Source: Pseudomonas sp. P5_109 (lineage in GTDB: Bacteria; Pseudomonadota; Gammaproteobacteria; Pseudomonadales; Pseudomonadaceae). Taken from it: DNA of 64,000 bases. A model generated the notes under the pieces. That model was not told the DNA's origin. It was given only the letters and a program-made list of their open reading frames with translations, and made no database searches. Both the position numbers and the translations under genes were made by a program. Shown here piece by piece: positions 33,563-42,517 of the stretch (the stretch's first letter is position 1; every line of letters starts with the position of its first letter). The stretch lies in assembly GCF_034009455.1 (NCBI RefSeq), contig NZ_CP125380.1, positions 6,429,001-6,493,000 of the forward strand, in the 5' to 3' direction.

Positions 33563-34783
33563 TTAAGCCGCATCGCGCTTGGCGTCGTTGCGGTAAGCCT
33601 CTACCGCCTCGATCAAGGCTTGAAGAATCTCCGCGCTCTCGCCGATCACCGAGAGGTCTGCGCGCTTGATCATGTCGCAGCCAGGGTCAAGGTTGATCGC
33701 CACCACCTTGTCGCAGGCACCGATGCCTTGCAGGTGCTGGATCGCCCCGGAAATCCCTACTGCCACATAAACCCGTGCGGTAACCCAGGTGCCGGACGCG
33801 CCGACCTGACGGTCGCGGGCCATGAAGCCGTCGTCCACCGCCACCCGCGATGCGCCTTCGGTCGCGCCGAGGGCTTCGGCGGTCCTGTGGAAAAGTCCCC
33901 AGTCCTTGACCCCGTTGCCGCCGGAGAAAATGAACTCGGCTTCGGCCATGGGGATCGCCGCCGGATCGACTGCCACCGCACCCAGGTCTTCGATCCGCGA
34001 CAGGCTGCGCGCCACGGTTGTGGATAACTCCACCGGCAAGGCTTCGTGACGGGTTTCACTGACCGGTTCGGCGCACTCGGCCGCCGCCAGAATCAAGCGC
34101 GCAACCGGACGCGCGAGGTCTTGCAGACCGGCACCGGCGCGGCCGATGCACTCCTGGTCCTTGACCTGCCAGACCCGCGTCGCCGGGCGTTCGCCCAGCG
34201 CTGCGGCAAAGCGTCGGCCAAGTTCGCCACCGCCGCTGCGGCTGTCCGGCAGCAACCAGTGACGTGGGCTGAACTGGTTATCCACAGCCCTCAGGCCCTG
34301 GACCCGTTGTTCCGGTGCATAACCGTTGAATTCTTCACCTTCCAGCACCAGCAGGCGGTCGACGCCCGCCGTGGCAAAAGCGCTTTCCTTGTGTTCGCCG
34401 AAGACCACGGCCAGCACCGCGCCGTCATTGCCGGCCAGTTGATGGGCCAGGCCCAACAGGTCGCGGTCATGGCTGCTCAGGCGGCCACCGACCATGTCGG
34501 GTACCACGCAGATGTAGTGCGCCGGGGCAGGCACTTGATGCAGCGGCAATTGCACTTCAACAGCGGCGGTACGCTTGGTCGCCCCGCCCTGCTGCGCGCC
34601 ACTGCGGTCGATTCGCTTGATCCCGTTGGGGCCGATAAAGCCAATGCCATGGGGATTCTTGCGGATGACACCGTTGGGGCCCATCCAGCTGTGTTGCGCC
34701 GGCTGCATGGCCGCATGCAGCGGGTGCAGACGGTTGCGGGCGATCCATTCAGCCCGCGGGTCGCGGCGAATAATGTCGCTCAT
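33563..34783 (-). CDS. etfA: Electron transfer flavoprotein alpha subunit (dimethylglycine pathway)
   Basis: A 406-residue EtfA-family protein, longer than the usual 310 or so. The C-terminal FAD-binding half has GISGAIQHLQGIGACDKVVAIN and DLSVIGESAEILQALIEA (shown in part). The N-terminal extension of about 90 residues contains a repeated GPNG motif (WMGPNGVIRKNPHGIGFIGPNGIKRI in two halves) not found in housekeeping EtfA. Its ATG overlaps the dgcB stop (ATGA). PA5400 has a similar length and place. It is expected to carry electrons from dimethylglycine oxidation to the respiratory chain. Confidence 0.9.
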   Translation of the reverse strand: MSDIIRRDPRAEWIARNRLHPLHAAMQPAQHSWMGPNGVIRKNPHGIGFIGPNGIKRIDRSGAQQGGATKRTAAVEVQLPLHQVPAPAHYICVVPDMVGGRLSSHDRDLLGLAHQLAGNDGAVLAVVFGEHKESAFATAGVDRLLVLEGEEFNGYAPEQRVQGLRAVDNQFSPRHWLLPDSRSGGGELGRRFAAALGERPATRVWQVKDQECIGRAGAGLQDLARPVARLILAAAECAEPVSETRHEALPVELSTTVARSLSRIEDLGAVAVDPAAIPMAEAEFIFSGGNGVKDWGLFHRTAEALGATEGASRVAVDDGFMARDRQVGASGTWVTARVYVAVGISGAIQHLQGIGACDKVVAINLDPGCDMIKRADLSVIGESAEILQALIEAVEAYRNDAKRDAA

Positions 34784-36732
34784 CAGTGCACCTCCGCAGG
34801 TTCACGTTGGGCCGGTGCAGCTGGCTTGCTTGGCGCTGAGTCTTCCAGCAACGCATCGGCCACCAGTTCGGCAATGTCCTTGATCAACGGCCGGGGTTCG
34901 ACCACGCCTTCGAGCATGGCGGTGCATTGTGGACAACCCACCGCCACCAGTTCGGCGCCGGTTTCACGGATGTCTTCCATGCGCATGTCGGGAATCCGCT
35001 GCTTGCCCGGAATGTCGGTGATTGGCGCGCCGCCACCGCCGCCGCAGCAGCGCGAACGGAAACCGGAACGTTGCATCTCTTTCACTTCGATCCCGAGGGC
35101 GCGCAGGACCTGGCGCGGCGCCTCGTACTCGCCGTTGTAGCGGCCGAGGTAGCACGGATCGTGATAGGTCACGCTGTCGCCTTTGTGCTGGCCAAGATTG
35201 AGCGCGCCAGCATCGATGATTTCCGCCATGTAGGTGCTGTGGTGCTGCACCAGGTAGTTGCCATCGAAGGCGCCGTACTCGTTTTTCAGCACGTGGAAGC
35301 TGTGCGGATCGCAGGTGACGATACGGTTGAAGCTGTATTTGGCCAGGGTCTGGATGTTGCGCTTGGCCAACAGTTGGAAAGTCGCCTCATCGCCCAGGCG
35401 CCGCGCCACGTCACCGCTGTCGCGCTCTTCGAGGCCGAGCACGGCGAAGTCTATTTTCGCCGCTTTCAGCACTTTGACGAAGGCGCGCAGGGTACGCTGG
35501 TTGCGCATGTCGAAGGCACCGTCGCCAACCCAGAACAGCACGTCGGTGGATTTCTTTTCGCTGAGCAGGTTGAGGTTCAGGTCCGCCGCCCAGTTCATCC
35601 GCCCGCCCGGCGCGAAGCCGCCCGGGTTGTCGGTGGCGATCAGGTTTTCCAGGACCTCGGCGCCCTTGTTCGGGGTCGCACCTTTTTCCAGGGTCAGATG
35701 ACGGCGCATGTCGACGATGGCATCGACGTGCTCGATCATCATCGGGCATTCCTCGACGCAGGCGCGGCAGGTGGTGCACGACCACAGGGTCTCGGCGTCT
35801 ACCAGGCCGTTGACGATCGGTTGATGCGGATTACCGGCGTGTTCACCGATGGCCTTGCCCGGATACGGGCTGCCGGCGAATTTCGCATCGGTGCCACCGG
35901 CCAGGCCGACGACCATGTCCTGAATCAGTTTTTTCGGGTTCAGCGGCTGGCCGGCAGCAAACGCCGGGCACGCCGCTTCACATTTACCGCACTGCACGCA
36001 GGCGTCGAAGCCGAGCAACTGGTTCCAGGTGAAATCCTTGGGTTTTTCCACGCCCAGTGGCGCGGTCGGATCGTTCAAGTCCAGCGGCTTGAGGCCCGTG
36101 GAACGACCGCCACCGAAACGTTCGGCGCGACGGTGCCAGGCCAGGTGCAGCGCACCGGCGAAGGCGTGTTTCATCGGCCCGCCCCAGGTCATGCCGAAGA
36201 ACAGCTCCGACACGCCCCACAACACGCCGACTCCGAGAATCACTGCCAACAGCCAGCCACCGAAGTTTTCCGGGAGGATGCCGGCCACCGGCAAGGTCAC
36301 CAGGAAGAAAGAGGCCGAGAACGCCAGCAGGCTTTTCGGCAGGCGCATCCACGGGCCTTTCGACAGGCGCGCCGGCGGGTTGCGCCGACGCAGGTAAACG
36401 AAGATCGCGCCGACGAACATCACCGCCGTCATCAGCAGCAGCGCATAGCCGAGGAAGCGGTTATGCAGGCCGAAACCGTGCACCAGAATCGCCAGCACGA
36501 TGGACGCCACCGCACCGCCGGCCGTGGCCACGTGGGTGTTGGCAATGTATTTGTCTCGCGCCACCACATGGTGCAAGTCGACCATGTAACGCTTGGGCAT
36601 GGCGAACAGGCCGCCGATCAGGTCGACTTTCGAAGCCCGGCCCCGGCGCCACATGGCCACCCGCCGCAACGCACCCAGGACACCAAGGCCCAAGGCGGCG
36701 AACAACAGGATTGGAAGAAGGGTGTTCAACAT
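34783..36732 (-). CDS. dgcB: Dimethylglycine catabolism protein DgcB (iron-sulfur oxidoreductase)
   Basis: A 649-residue membrane-anchored iron-sulfur protein. Several hydrophobic helices fill residues 1-200, then two 4Fe-4S clusters are visible (CVQCGKCEAACPAF and CTTCRACVEECPMM). A C-terminal heterodisulfide-reductase CCG domain has FRSRCCGGGGGAP. It acts with DgcA to demethylate dimethylglycine to sarcosine and passes electrons to Etf and quinone. Start set at 36732 (MLNTLLPILL), dropping 11 codons. The stop overlaps etfA by 1 bp of ATGA. Confidence 0.93.
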   Translation of the reverse strand: MLNTLLPILLFAALGLGVLGALRRVAMWRRGRASKVDLIGGLFAMPKRYMVDLHHVVARDKYIANTHVATAGGAVASIVLAILVHGFGLHNRFLGYALLLMTAVMFVGAIFVYLRRRNPPARLSKGPWMRLPKSLLAFSASFFLVTLPVAGILPENFGGWLLAVILGVGVLWGVSELFFGMTWGGPMKHAFAGALHLAWHRRAERFGGGRSTGLKPLDLNDPTAPLGVEKPKDFTWNQLLGFDACVQCGKCEAACPAFAAGQPLNPKKLIQDMVVGLAGGTDAKFAGSPYPGKAIGEHAGNPHQPIVNGLVDAETLWSCTTCRACVEECPMMIEHVDAIVDMRRHLTLEKGATPNKGAEVLENLIATDNPGGFAPGGRMNWAADLNLNLLSEKKSTDVLFWVGDGAFDMRNQRTLRAFVKVLKAAKIDFAVLGLEERDSGDVARRLGDEATFQLLAKRNIQTLAKYSFNRIVTCDPHSFHVLKNEYGAFDGNYLVQHHSTYMAEIIDAGALNLGQHKGDSVTYHDPCYLGRYNGEYEAPRQVLRALGIEVKEMQRSGFRSRCCGGGGGAPITDIPGKQRIPDMRMEDIRETGAELVAVGCPQCTAMLEGVVEPRPLIKDIAELVADALLEDSAPSKPAAPAQREPAEVH

Positions 36733-36770
36733 GGTGAAGCTCCCACAAACCACGGAGTCATGCATCGGTC

Positions 36771-36861
36771 TTGTAGGAGCCGGCTTGCTGGCGATTCAGA
36801 CGACGCGGTGATTCAGGCAGACCGCGTTATCGTTCATCGCCAGCAAGCCGGCGCCTACAGG
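36771..36861. repeat. REP pair between dgcA and dgcB
   Basis: Arms TTGTAGGAGCCGGCTTGCTG (36771) and CAGCAAGCCGGCGCCTACAG (to 36860) occupy the 137-bp dgcA-dgcB gap within an otherwise compact operon. Confidence 0.9.
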
Positions 36862-36869
36862 TGGCAGGC

Positions 36870-38930
36870 TTAGAAGTCCTTGCACAACCGCAGCGCGTCA
36901 TAGATCGCCGCATGCACGTTCCGCTGGGCCACGCAGTCGCCGATGCGGAACAACAAGTAGCCGTCGCCGCTCTGCTCCAGGCAAGGCTGCGGCTTGATCG
37001 CGAACAAGGCTTCGACGTCGATCTGGCCCTTGTTGCGCGAGCCTTCCTTCATCGCGTAGTAGATCTCCTCGTCCGGACGCACGCCGTTCTCGATCACCAC
37101 CTGGTCCACCACCCGTTCCTCTTTGGCGCCGGTGTATTCGTTTTCCAGCACCGCCACCAGCTTGTCGCCTTCGCGGTAGACCTTCTCCAGCATCATGTCG
37201 CCGGTCATGATCACTTCTTTCGGGTACATGCTGCGGTAGTAAGTCGGGAACGACGTACCACCGATGGCCACGCCCGGCTTGATGTCGTCGGTGACGATCT
37301 CGACCTGGCTGCCCTTGTCCGCAATGAAGTCGGCAGTCGACATGCCGGTGAACTCGCAAATGGTGTCGTAGACCAGCACGTTCTTGCCAGGCGCCACCTT
37401 GCCGTCGAGCACATCCCAGCTGCTGACCACCAGGCCTTCAGCCGCGCCCCAGTGTTCGTTCTGTTCGATGAACGGATGACCGCCGACGGCCAGCACTACC
37501 ACGTCCGGACGCAGGTCCATGATGGTCGGCGCATCCGCCGCGGTACCCAGGCGCAGGTCGACTTTCAACCGAGCCAGCTCCAGCTGATACCAACGGGTGA
37601 TACCGGCGATCTGGTCCCGTTGCGGTGCTTTCGAAGCGGTGGTGATTTGCCCGCCGATGAATTCTTTTTTCTCGAACAGGGTCACGTCGTGGCCACGTTC
37701 GGCGGCAACGCGAGCGGCTTCCATCCCCGCAGGACCGGCACCAACGACCACCACCTTGCGTTTCACGCCGGTGGTTTTTTCGATGATGTGCGGCACGCCC
37801 ATGTACTCACGGGACGTCGCGGCGTTCTGGATGCACAGCACATCCAGGCCCTGATACTGACGGTCGATGCAGTAGTTGGCACCAACGCATTGTTTGATCT
37901 GGTCGATCTGGCCCATCTTGATCTTGGCGATCAGGTGCGGGTCGGCGATGTGCGCGCGGGTCATGCCGACCATGTCGACGTAACCGCCTTCCAGAATGCG
38001 CGTGGCCTGGTTCGGGTCCTTGATGTTCTGCGCGTGCAGCACGGGAACCTTGACCACTTCCTTGATGCCGGCAGCCAGATGCAGGAACGGCTCCGGTGGA
38101 TAACTCATGTTCGGAATCACGTTGGCCAGGGTGTTGTGGGTGTCGCAACCCGAGCCCACGACGCCGATGAAATCGAGCATGCCGGTGTCGTCGTAATACT
38201 TGGCGATCTGCTTCATGTCTTCATGGGACAGGCCGTCGGGGTGGAACTCGTCACCGCAGATGCGCATGCCCACGCAGAAGTCGTCACCGACCTCGGCGCG
38301 CACGGCTTTCAACACTTCCAGGCCGAATTTCATGCGGCCTTCGAAGGTGCCGCCCCATTCGTCGGTACGCTTGTTGACCCGTGGGCTCCAGAACTGGTCG
38401 ATCATATGCTGGTGCACGGCCGACAGCTCGACACCGTCCAGGCCACCGGCCTTGGCGCGGCGTGCCGCTTGCGCGTAGTTACCGATCACCCGCCAGATCT
38501 CTTCCGGCTCGATAGTCTTGCAGGTGGCACGGTGCACCGGCTCACGCACACCCGATGGCGACATCAGGGTCGGCCAGTTGAAGCCGTCCCAACGCGAGCG
38601 ACGGCCCATGTGGGTAATCTGGATCATGATCTTGGCGCCGTGCTTGTGCATGGCGTCGGCCAGATTCTGGAAGTGCGGAATGATGCGGTCGGTGGACAGG
38701 TTTACCGAACTCCACCACTCCTGCGGGCTGTCGATGGCGACCACCGACGAGCCGCCGCAAATCGCCAGGCCGATCCCGCCCTTGGCTTTCTCTTCGTAAT
38801 ACTTGACGTACCGGTCGGTGGTCATGCCACCGTCAGTCGCGTAGACCTCGGCGTGCGCGGTGCTGAGCACGCGGTTGCGGATGGTCAGTTTGCCGATCTG
38901 GATCGGCTGGAACATTGCTTCGAAAGCCAT
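36870..38930 (-). CDS. dgcA: Dimethylglycine catabolism protein DgcA (flavin oxidoreductase)
   Basis: A 686-residue Old-Yellow-Enzyme-type flavoprotein that oxidises dimethylglycine to sarcosine. The N-terminal TIM barrel (residues 1-370) has FMN-site segments such as RVLSTAHAEVYATDGG, the active-site DGVELSAVHQHMIDQFWSP, and a 4Fe-4S binding region around CVGANYCIDRQYQGLDVLCIQNA (shown in part). The C-terminal part is an NAD/FAD-binding domain (VVVVGAGPAGMEAARVAAERG). It resembles trimethylamine dehydrogenase in domain order. It lies between the DUF5943 gene and dgcB. Confidence 0.95.
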   Translation of the reverse strand: MAFEAMFQPIQIGKLTIRNRVLSTAHAEVYATDGGMTTDRYVKYYEEKAKGGIGLAICGGSSVVAIDSPQEWWSSVNLSTDRIIPHFQNLADAMHKHGAKIMIQITHMGRRSRWDGFNWPTLMSPSGVREPVHRATCKTIEPEEIWRVIGNYAQAARRAKAGGLDGVELSAVHQHMIDQFWSPRVNKRTDEWGGTFEGRMKFGLEVLKAVRAEVGDDFCVGMRICGDEFHPDGLSHEDMKQIAKYYDDTGMLDFIGVVGSGCDTHNTLANVIPNMSYPPEPFLHLAAGIKEVVKVPVLHAQNIKDPNQATRILEGGYVDMVGMTRAHIADPHLIAKIKMGQIDQIKQCVGANYCIDRQYQGLDVLCIQNAATSREYMGVPHIIEKTTGVKRKVVVVGAGPAGMEAARVAAERGHDVTLFEKKEFIGGQITTASKAPQRDQIAGITRWYQLELARLKVDLRLGTAADAPTIMDLRPDVVVLAVGGHPFIEQNEHWGAAEGLVVSSWDVLDGKVAPGKNVLVYDTICEFTGMSTADFIADKGSQVEIVTDDIKPGVAIGGTSFPTYYRSMYPKEVIMTGDMMLEKVYREGDKLVAVLENEYTGAKEERVVDQVVIENGVRPDEEIYYAMKEGSRNKGQIDVEALFAIKPQPCLEQSGDGYLLFRIGDCVAQRNVHAAIYDALRLCKDF

Positions 38931-38945
38931 GGCGGGTTCCTCGAC

Positions 38946-39476
38946 TTACAACGGCTTGACGGTGAACAAGCCGTCTTCGTGGCCCTCTTCGGAGCCACCG
39001 TAGACTTGCTCGGCCACAGTGCGGATCTTGCTGCCGCGAGCGGCGAGGATCTGGTCCATTGCACCGGCAAACCAGCCGGTGAACATGTAGTCGACCTTGC
39101 GCCCGACCTTGCCGTACACGTAGACGAACGCCGAGTGTTCGAGCTTGACGCTGGCGGTGCCTTTGTCGAGGTCGATGTCCTGGATCTTGAACAGGCCCCA
39201 GCCACGTTGCGACAGACGCTTCATGTAGTGTTCGAACACCGCCACCCCTTCCAGTCCGTGGCATTCGGCTTCTTTTTCACACCAGTGCCAGGCGGACTTG
39301 TAGCCGGCCTTATAGAGGATTTCGGCATAAGCTTCAGCGCCCAGCACTTCCTCGATGCCCATGTGGTTGTTGACGAAGAAATGGCGCGGCACATACAGCA
39401 TCGGCAGGGCGTCGGAGGTCCAGACACCGGTTTCGCTGTCGACTTCGATTGGCAATTGCGGGGCGATCTTGGCCAT
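38946..39476 (-). CDS. DUF5943 protein of the dimethylglycine operon
   Basis: A 176-residue soluble protein (MAKIAPQLPIEVDSETGVWT, HFFVNNHMGIEEVLGAEAY) resembling DUF5943 proteins that lie next to dgcA in pseudomonads (PA5397). The fold resembles the 4-vinyl-reductase (V4R) small-molecule-binding domain: HWCEKEAECHGLEGVAVFEHYMKRL (in two halves) is the helical segment before a beta hairpin. It has no signal peptide. It starts the dgcA module 15 bp upstream of dgcA and is probably an accessory subunit or assembly factor; the function is unproven. Confidence 0.85.
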   Translation of the reverse strand: MAKIAPQLPIEVDSETGVWTSDALPMLYVPRHFFVNNHMGIEEVLGAEAYAEILYKAGYKSAWHWCEKEAECHGLEGVAVFEHYMKRLSQRGWGLFKIQDIDLDKGTASVKLEHSAFVYVYGKVGRKVDYMFTGWFAGAMDQILAARGSKIRTVAEQVYGGSEEGHEDGLFTVKPL

Positions 39477-39554
39477 GGAAACTTAACTCCAGAAAATTCG
39501 TTGTGTTGCCCGCTGCACGGACGGCAGCGGGAAAGGATTCAGAAGTGCGGCGGC

Positions 39555-40532
39555 TTATTCGCCCCAGACGTCTTTCAGCACGTTCACCCAGTTCTCGCCC
39601 ATGATCTTGCGCACCACGCGCTCGGAATGGCCGCGCTTGAGCAAGGTTTCGGTCAGGTTCGGGAACTCGCCGACGGTGCGGATGCCCAGCGGGTTGATGA
39701 TCTTGCCGAAGCTGGTCAGGCGGCGGGCGTAGCCCTTGTCGTGGGTCAGGTATTCGAAGAAGTCCTGGCCATGGCCCTGGGTGAAGTCGGTGCCGATGCC
39801 GATGGCGTCTTCGCCCACCAGGTTCATGGTGTATTCGATCGCTTCGGCGTAGTCGTCGATGGTCGAATCGATGCCCTTGGCCAGGAACGGCGCGAACATG
39901 GTCACACCGACAAAACCGCCGTGGTCGGCGATGAACTTCAGTTCTTCATCGGACTTGTTGCGCGGGTGCTCCTTGAGCCCCGACGGCAGGCAGTGGGAGT
40001 AGCAGACCGGCTTCTTCGACTCGAGGATGACTTCTTCGGAAGTCTTGGATCCGACGTGGGACAGGTCGCACATCACGCCGACGCGGTTCATCTCGGCGAC
40101 GATTTCGCGACCGAAGCCCGACAGGCCGCCATCACGCTCGTAGCAACCGGTGCCCACCAGGTTCTGGGTGTTGTAGCACATCTGCACAATGCCAACGCCG
40201 AGCTGCTTGAAGACTTCGACATAGCCGATCTGGTCTTCAAAGGCGTGGGCATTCTGGAAGCCGAAAAGGATGCCGGTCTTGCCCTGCTCCTTGGCCTTGC
40301 GGATGTCGGCAGTGGTGCGGACCGGAATCACCAGGTCGCTGTTCTCGCGGATCAGCTTCTGGCTGGCGGCGATGTTGTTGACGGTGGCCTGGAAGCCCTC
40401 CCACACCGACACGGTGCAGTTGGCCGCGGTCAAACCGCCCTTGCGCATGTCTTCGAACAGTTCACGGTTCCACTTGGCAATAATCAGCCCGTCGATAACG
40501 ATGCTGTCGGCGTGCAATTCGGCTGGGCTCAT
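39555..40532 (-). CDS. Membrane-dipeptidase-family (renal dipeptidase) protein
   Basis: A 325-residue zinc metallopeptidase of family M19. Metal ligands are visible in SIVIDGLIIAKW (first ligand pair atypical: the common HxD is replaced), GTDFTQGH, and the His in CDLSHVGSKTSEEV and YSHCLPSG. It is the first gene of the dimethylglycine operon (PA5396 position). The usual HxD motif at the N-terminus reads DGLI here, so classic dipeptidase activity is doubtful; it may act on an N-methylated amino acid derivative. No signal peptide is present, so it is cytoplasmic. Confidence 0.88.
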   Translation of the reverse strand: MSPAELHADSIVIDGLIIAKWNRELFEDMRKGGLTAANCTVSVWEGFQATVNNIAASQKLIRENSDLVIPVRTTADIRKAKEQGKTGILFGFQNAHAFEDQIGYVEVFKQLGVGIVQMCYNTQNLVGTGCYERDGGLSGFGREIVAEMNRVGVMCDLSHVGSKTSEEVILESKKPVCYSHCLPSGLKEHPRNKSDEELKFIADHGGFVGVTMFAPFLAKGIDSTIDDYAEAIEYTMNLVGEDAIGIGTDFTQGHGQDFFEYLTHDKGYARRLTSFGKIINPLGIRTVGEFPNLTETLLKRGHSERVVRKIMGENWVNVLKDVWGE

Positions 40533-40768
40533 CAGGCTGTCCCCTTATTAGCGATTCATGCGCCGAATCGTCTGCCGGCGCTTTGGGGCCAGCATATGCC
40601 TGAGGGAGGGGGCAGCCGGGTGCAAAAACGACAGGGGGTTTGCCGAAAGCGTCAATCCGCGACAAAGGGTCGTCGCCAGGCACAATCACCGACCTGTTCA
40701 AGGCCCTCGGCTTGGGCCAGAATTCGGCGAATCACTGGATGCTTCACTGGACAAGAGCGGCGACGATA

Positions 40769-41170
40769 ATGAAATCGATCATTCTGGCAATGGCACTGAT
40801 TGCGACCGGCGTACACGCAGCGGAGGAGGCCGACGACAACCCCTGCGACAAAGTCGAAAACGACATCCAGACTCTCGAATGCTCGGCCTTCAGCAAAACC
40901 ACCGCCGAAGACCTGCTCAAGGAAAACCTCCAGGGCCTGACCGAGCGCATGCAGTCGCAATACGGCAAAAACCCGTCGCAACTGGCTGACATCACCGCCA
41001 AGCTCAAGGCCGCCCAACAGCAGTGGCTGAAGACCCGCGACGCAGACTGCGCCGTCGAAGCCTTCCCGGCCACCAGTGGCAGCAAGGCGTTCACCATCGC
41101 GCAGAATGATTGTGTGGCGCGGATGAGCGATGAACGGTCGGAGTTTTTGGAGTCGATTGGGCAGGAATAG
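40769..41170 (+). CDS. LprI-family (DUF1311) periplasmic protein
   Basis: A 133-residue exported protein with a signal peptide (MKSIILAMALIATGVHA) and the DUF1311/LprI domain: four Cys (DNPCDKVENDIQTLECS, DADCAVEA, AQNDCVARM) and the typical LKAAQQQWLKTRDADC segment. LprI-like proteins include lysozyme inhibitors, but most are uncharacterised. Start at ATG 40769; an in-frame extension to 40640 is rejected because it covers the signal peptide. It is divergent from the dipeptidase gene across 236 bp. Confidence 0.88.
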   Translation: MKSIILAMALIATGVHAAEEADDNPCDKVENDIQTLECSAFSKTTAEDLLKENLQGLTERMQSQYGKNPSQLADITAKLKAAQQQWLKTRDADCAVEAFPATSGSKAFTIAQNDCVARMSDERSEFLESIGQE

Positions 41171-41354
41171 TCCTGAATATTCCGGTGAATGCCGGAACTG
41201 CATCCAGCTTTCAACAGCACTTTCCCTTGTTCCTACAACCCGCTATGACCTCGCCTACACGTATTGCTTGGAAGCCCTAATCTGTGGGCTTTTCAAGCAA
41301 CATGCTGACAACTATTGTTGATTGGCCACCTGGAAAATATAAGTAAAGATTCGC

Positions 41355-41372
41355 AAGTCTTATAAAAGACTT
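41355..41372 (+). promoter_or_regulatory. Operator palindrome of the toxin-antitoxin pair
   Basis: AAGTCTT-ATAA-AAGACTT is a perfect inverted repeat that ends 11 bp before the toxin start codon, in AT-rich promoter sequence. It is the expected binding site for the XRE-type antitoxin and would couple repression to antitoxin level. Confidence 0.7.
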
Positions 41373-41382
41373 ATATTCTTCC

Positions 41383-41637
41383 ATGAACAGCATCCACTGG
41401 ACTCGAAAGGCCGTTAAGCAACTCCTGAAATTGCATTCCGCTCATCAGGGCCAGCTTCGTGATGCCATCACGGCGCTGGCAGGCATGCCCGAAGTAGGCA
41501 ATGTCAAAGCACTGGTCGGTCATGACTACGCTTATCGGCTGCGTGTCGGTAACTATCGAGTCATGTTTGATTGGGATGGCGCGATCAAAGTGGTCAGTAT
41601 TCAAGAGGTCAAAAAACGCGATGAACGCACCTACTGA
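41383..41637 (+). CDS. RelE/ParE-family toxin
   Basis: An 84-residue RelE-like toxin. The family core is visible in WTRKAVKQLLKLHSAHQGQL, YAYRLRVGNYRVMFDW and IKVVSIQEVKKRDERTY. The C-terminal KKRDERTY pattern (basic residues plus Tyr) matches the RelE ribonuclease active surface. Toxin precedes antitoxin, the HigBA-like order, and their frames overlap by 17 bp. It is predicted to cleave mRNA on the ribosome. Confidence 0.92.
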   Translation: MNSIHWTRKAVKQLLKLHSAHQGQLRDAITALAGMPEVGNVKALVGHDYAYRLRVGNYRVMFDWDGAIKVVSIQEVKKRDERTY

Positions 41638-41944
41638 CATTCAAATCATCAACGACGCCGAAGGCAATCCAGCCTTCGTGGTCATTCCCTATGCGCAATA
41701 TGTGGCGCAGAAGATTGATCCCGATCTGATTCCTCACGAAGTGGTCAGTCGTATCGTCGATGGCGCCACACCCATCCGCGCCTGGCGCGAACATTTGAAC
41801 CTTACCCAGGATGAAGTGGCCAAACGCATGGGCATTACCCAACCGGCCTTCGCCCAACAGGAAACAGTCGCCAAGCCACGCAAAGCCACCCGCGAGAAGA
41901 TCGCCGCGGCGTTTGGCATCACCGCGAGTCAACTTGAGCTGTAA
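41621..41944 (+). CDS. XRE-type antitoxin
   Basis: A 107-residue antitoxin with an N-terminal partner-binding part (TDIQIINDAEGNPAFVVIPYAQYVAQ) and a C-terminal helix-turn-helix (LNLTQDEVAKRMGITQPAFAQQE, then ATREKIAAAFGITASQLEL). It neutralises the RelE-like toxin and probably represses the operon through the palindrome at 41355. Start at 41621 lies inside the toxin gene. The recognition helix TQPAFAQQE has Ala where Ser/Tyr is common. Confidence 0.9.
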   Translation: MNAPTDIQIINDAEGNPAFVVIPYAQYVAQKIDPDLIPHEVVSRIVDGATPIRAWREHLNLTQDEVAKRMGITQPAFAQQETVAKPRKATREKIAAAFGITASQLEL

Positions 41945-41975
41945 GCTGCACGCTTCAGCCAGTAAAGGATCCAAC

Positions 41976-42392
41976 ATGAAAGTCTGCGGCATCGAAATCA
42001 AGGGCAGCGAAGCGATCATCGCCGTGGCCACGCTGGACGGTCAGGCGTTGAGCCATCTCACGCTCGCCACCAAGAAAATCGCCCTGGACGATGACGACGA
42101 AGCTGCCAACGTCAAAGTGTTCGCCGCTCAGGTCGCTTCGTTTGTCCGTGAGAACTCCATCGACCGCATCGCGATCAAGAAGCGCAGCAAGAAAGGCGAA
42201 TTCGCGGGCGGGCCGACGACGTTCAAGATCGAAGGGGTTTTCCAGTTGCTGGAGAATTGCGAGGTGACCTTGCTGTCGCCGCAGACAATCAATGCCCAGG
42301 CCAAGAAGCATAATTTCGAACTGCCGGGAACGCTGAACAAGTATCAGCATGAAGCGTTCAGGGCGGCGTGTTCGGCGTTGGTGAAGAAGTAA
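41976..42392 (+). CDS. DUF3010-family protein
   Basis: A 138-residue cytoplasmic protein (MKVCGIEIKGSEAIIAVATLDG). The pattern of a first beta strand with Gly-x-Glu, then AIKKRSKKGEFAGGPTTFKIEGVFQLLE and LPGTLNKYQHEAFRAACSAL, fits DUF3010, an RNase-H-like fold of unknown role. It follows the antitoxin by 31 bp but the start has its own AAAGGATC region, so it need not be part of the toxin-antitoxin operon. Function unknown. Confidence 0.85.
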   Translation: MKVCGIEIKGSEAIIAVATLDGQALSHLTLATKKIALDDDDEAANVKVFAAQVASFVRENSIDRIAIKKRSKKGEFAGGPTTFKIEGVFQLLENCEVTLLSPQTINAQAKKHNFELPGTLNKYQHEAFRAACSALVKK

Positions 42393-42412
42393 CTCCAGGC
42401 GCCGCCGTACAC

Positions 42413-42505
42413 ATGTGGGAGCGGGCTTGCTCGCGAAGGCGCTGGGTCAGTCTAATTATCTGTCGACTGATACATCGCATTCGCGAGCAAGCCCGCTCCC
42501 ACAGG
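42413..42505. repeat. REP pair between DUF3010 and cdhR
   Basis: Arms ATGTGGGAGCGGGCTTGCTC (42413) and GAGCAAGCCCGCTCCCACAG (to 42505) separate two convergent genes. Confidence 0.9.
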
Positions 42506-42517
42506 TTTCTCGGGTGT

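Noticed and set aside
36861..40769. A 1302-codon plus-strand open frame opposite the dgcA operon
   Set aside because: It is rich in His, Arg, Val and Gln as expected for the reverse frame of high-GC genes; dgcA, the DUF5943 gene and the dipeptidase gene explain the region.
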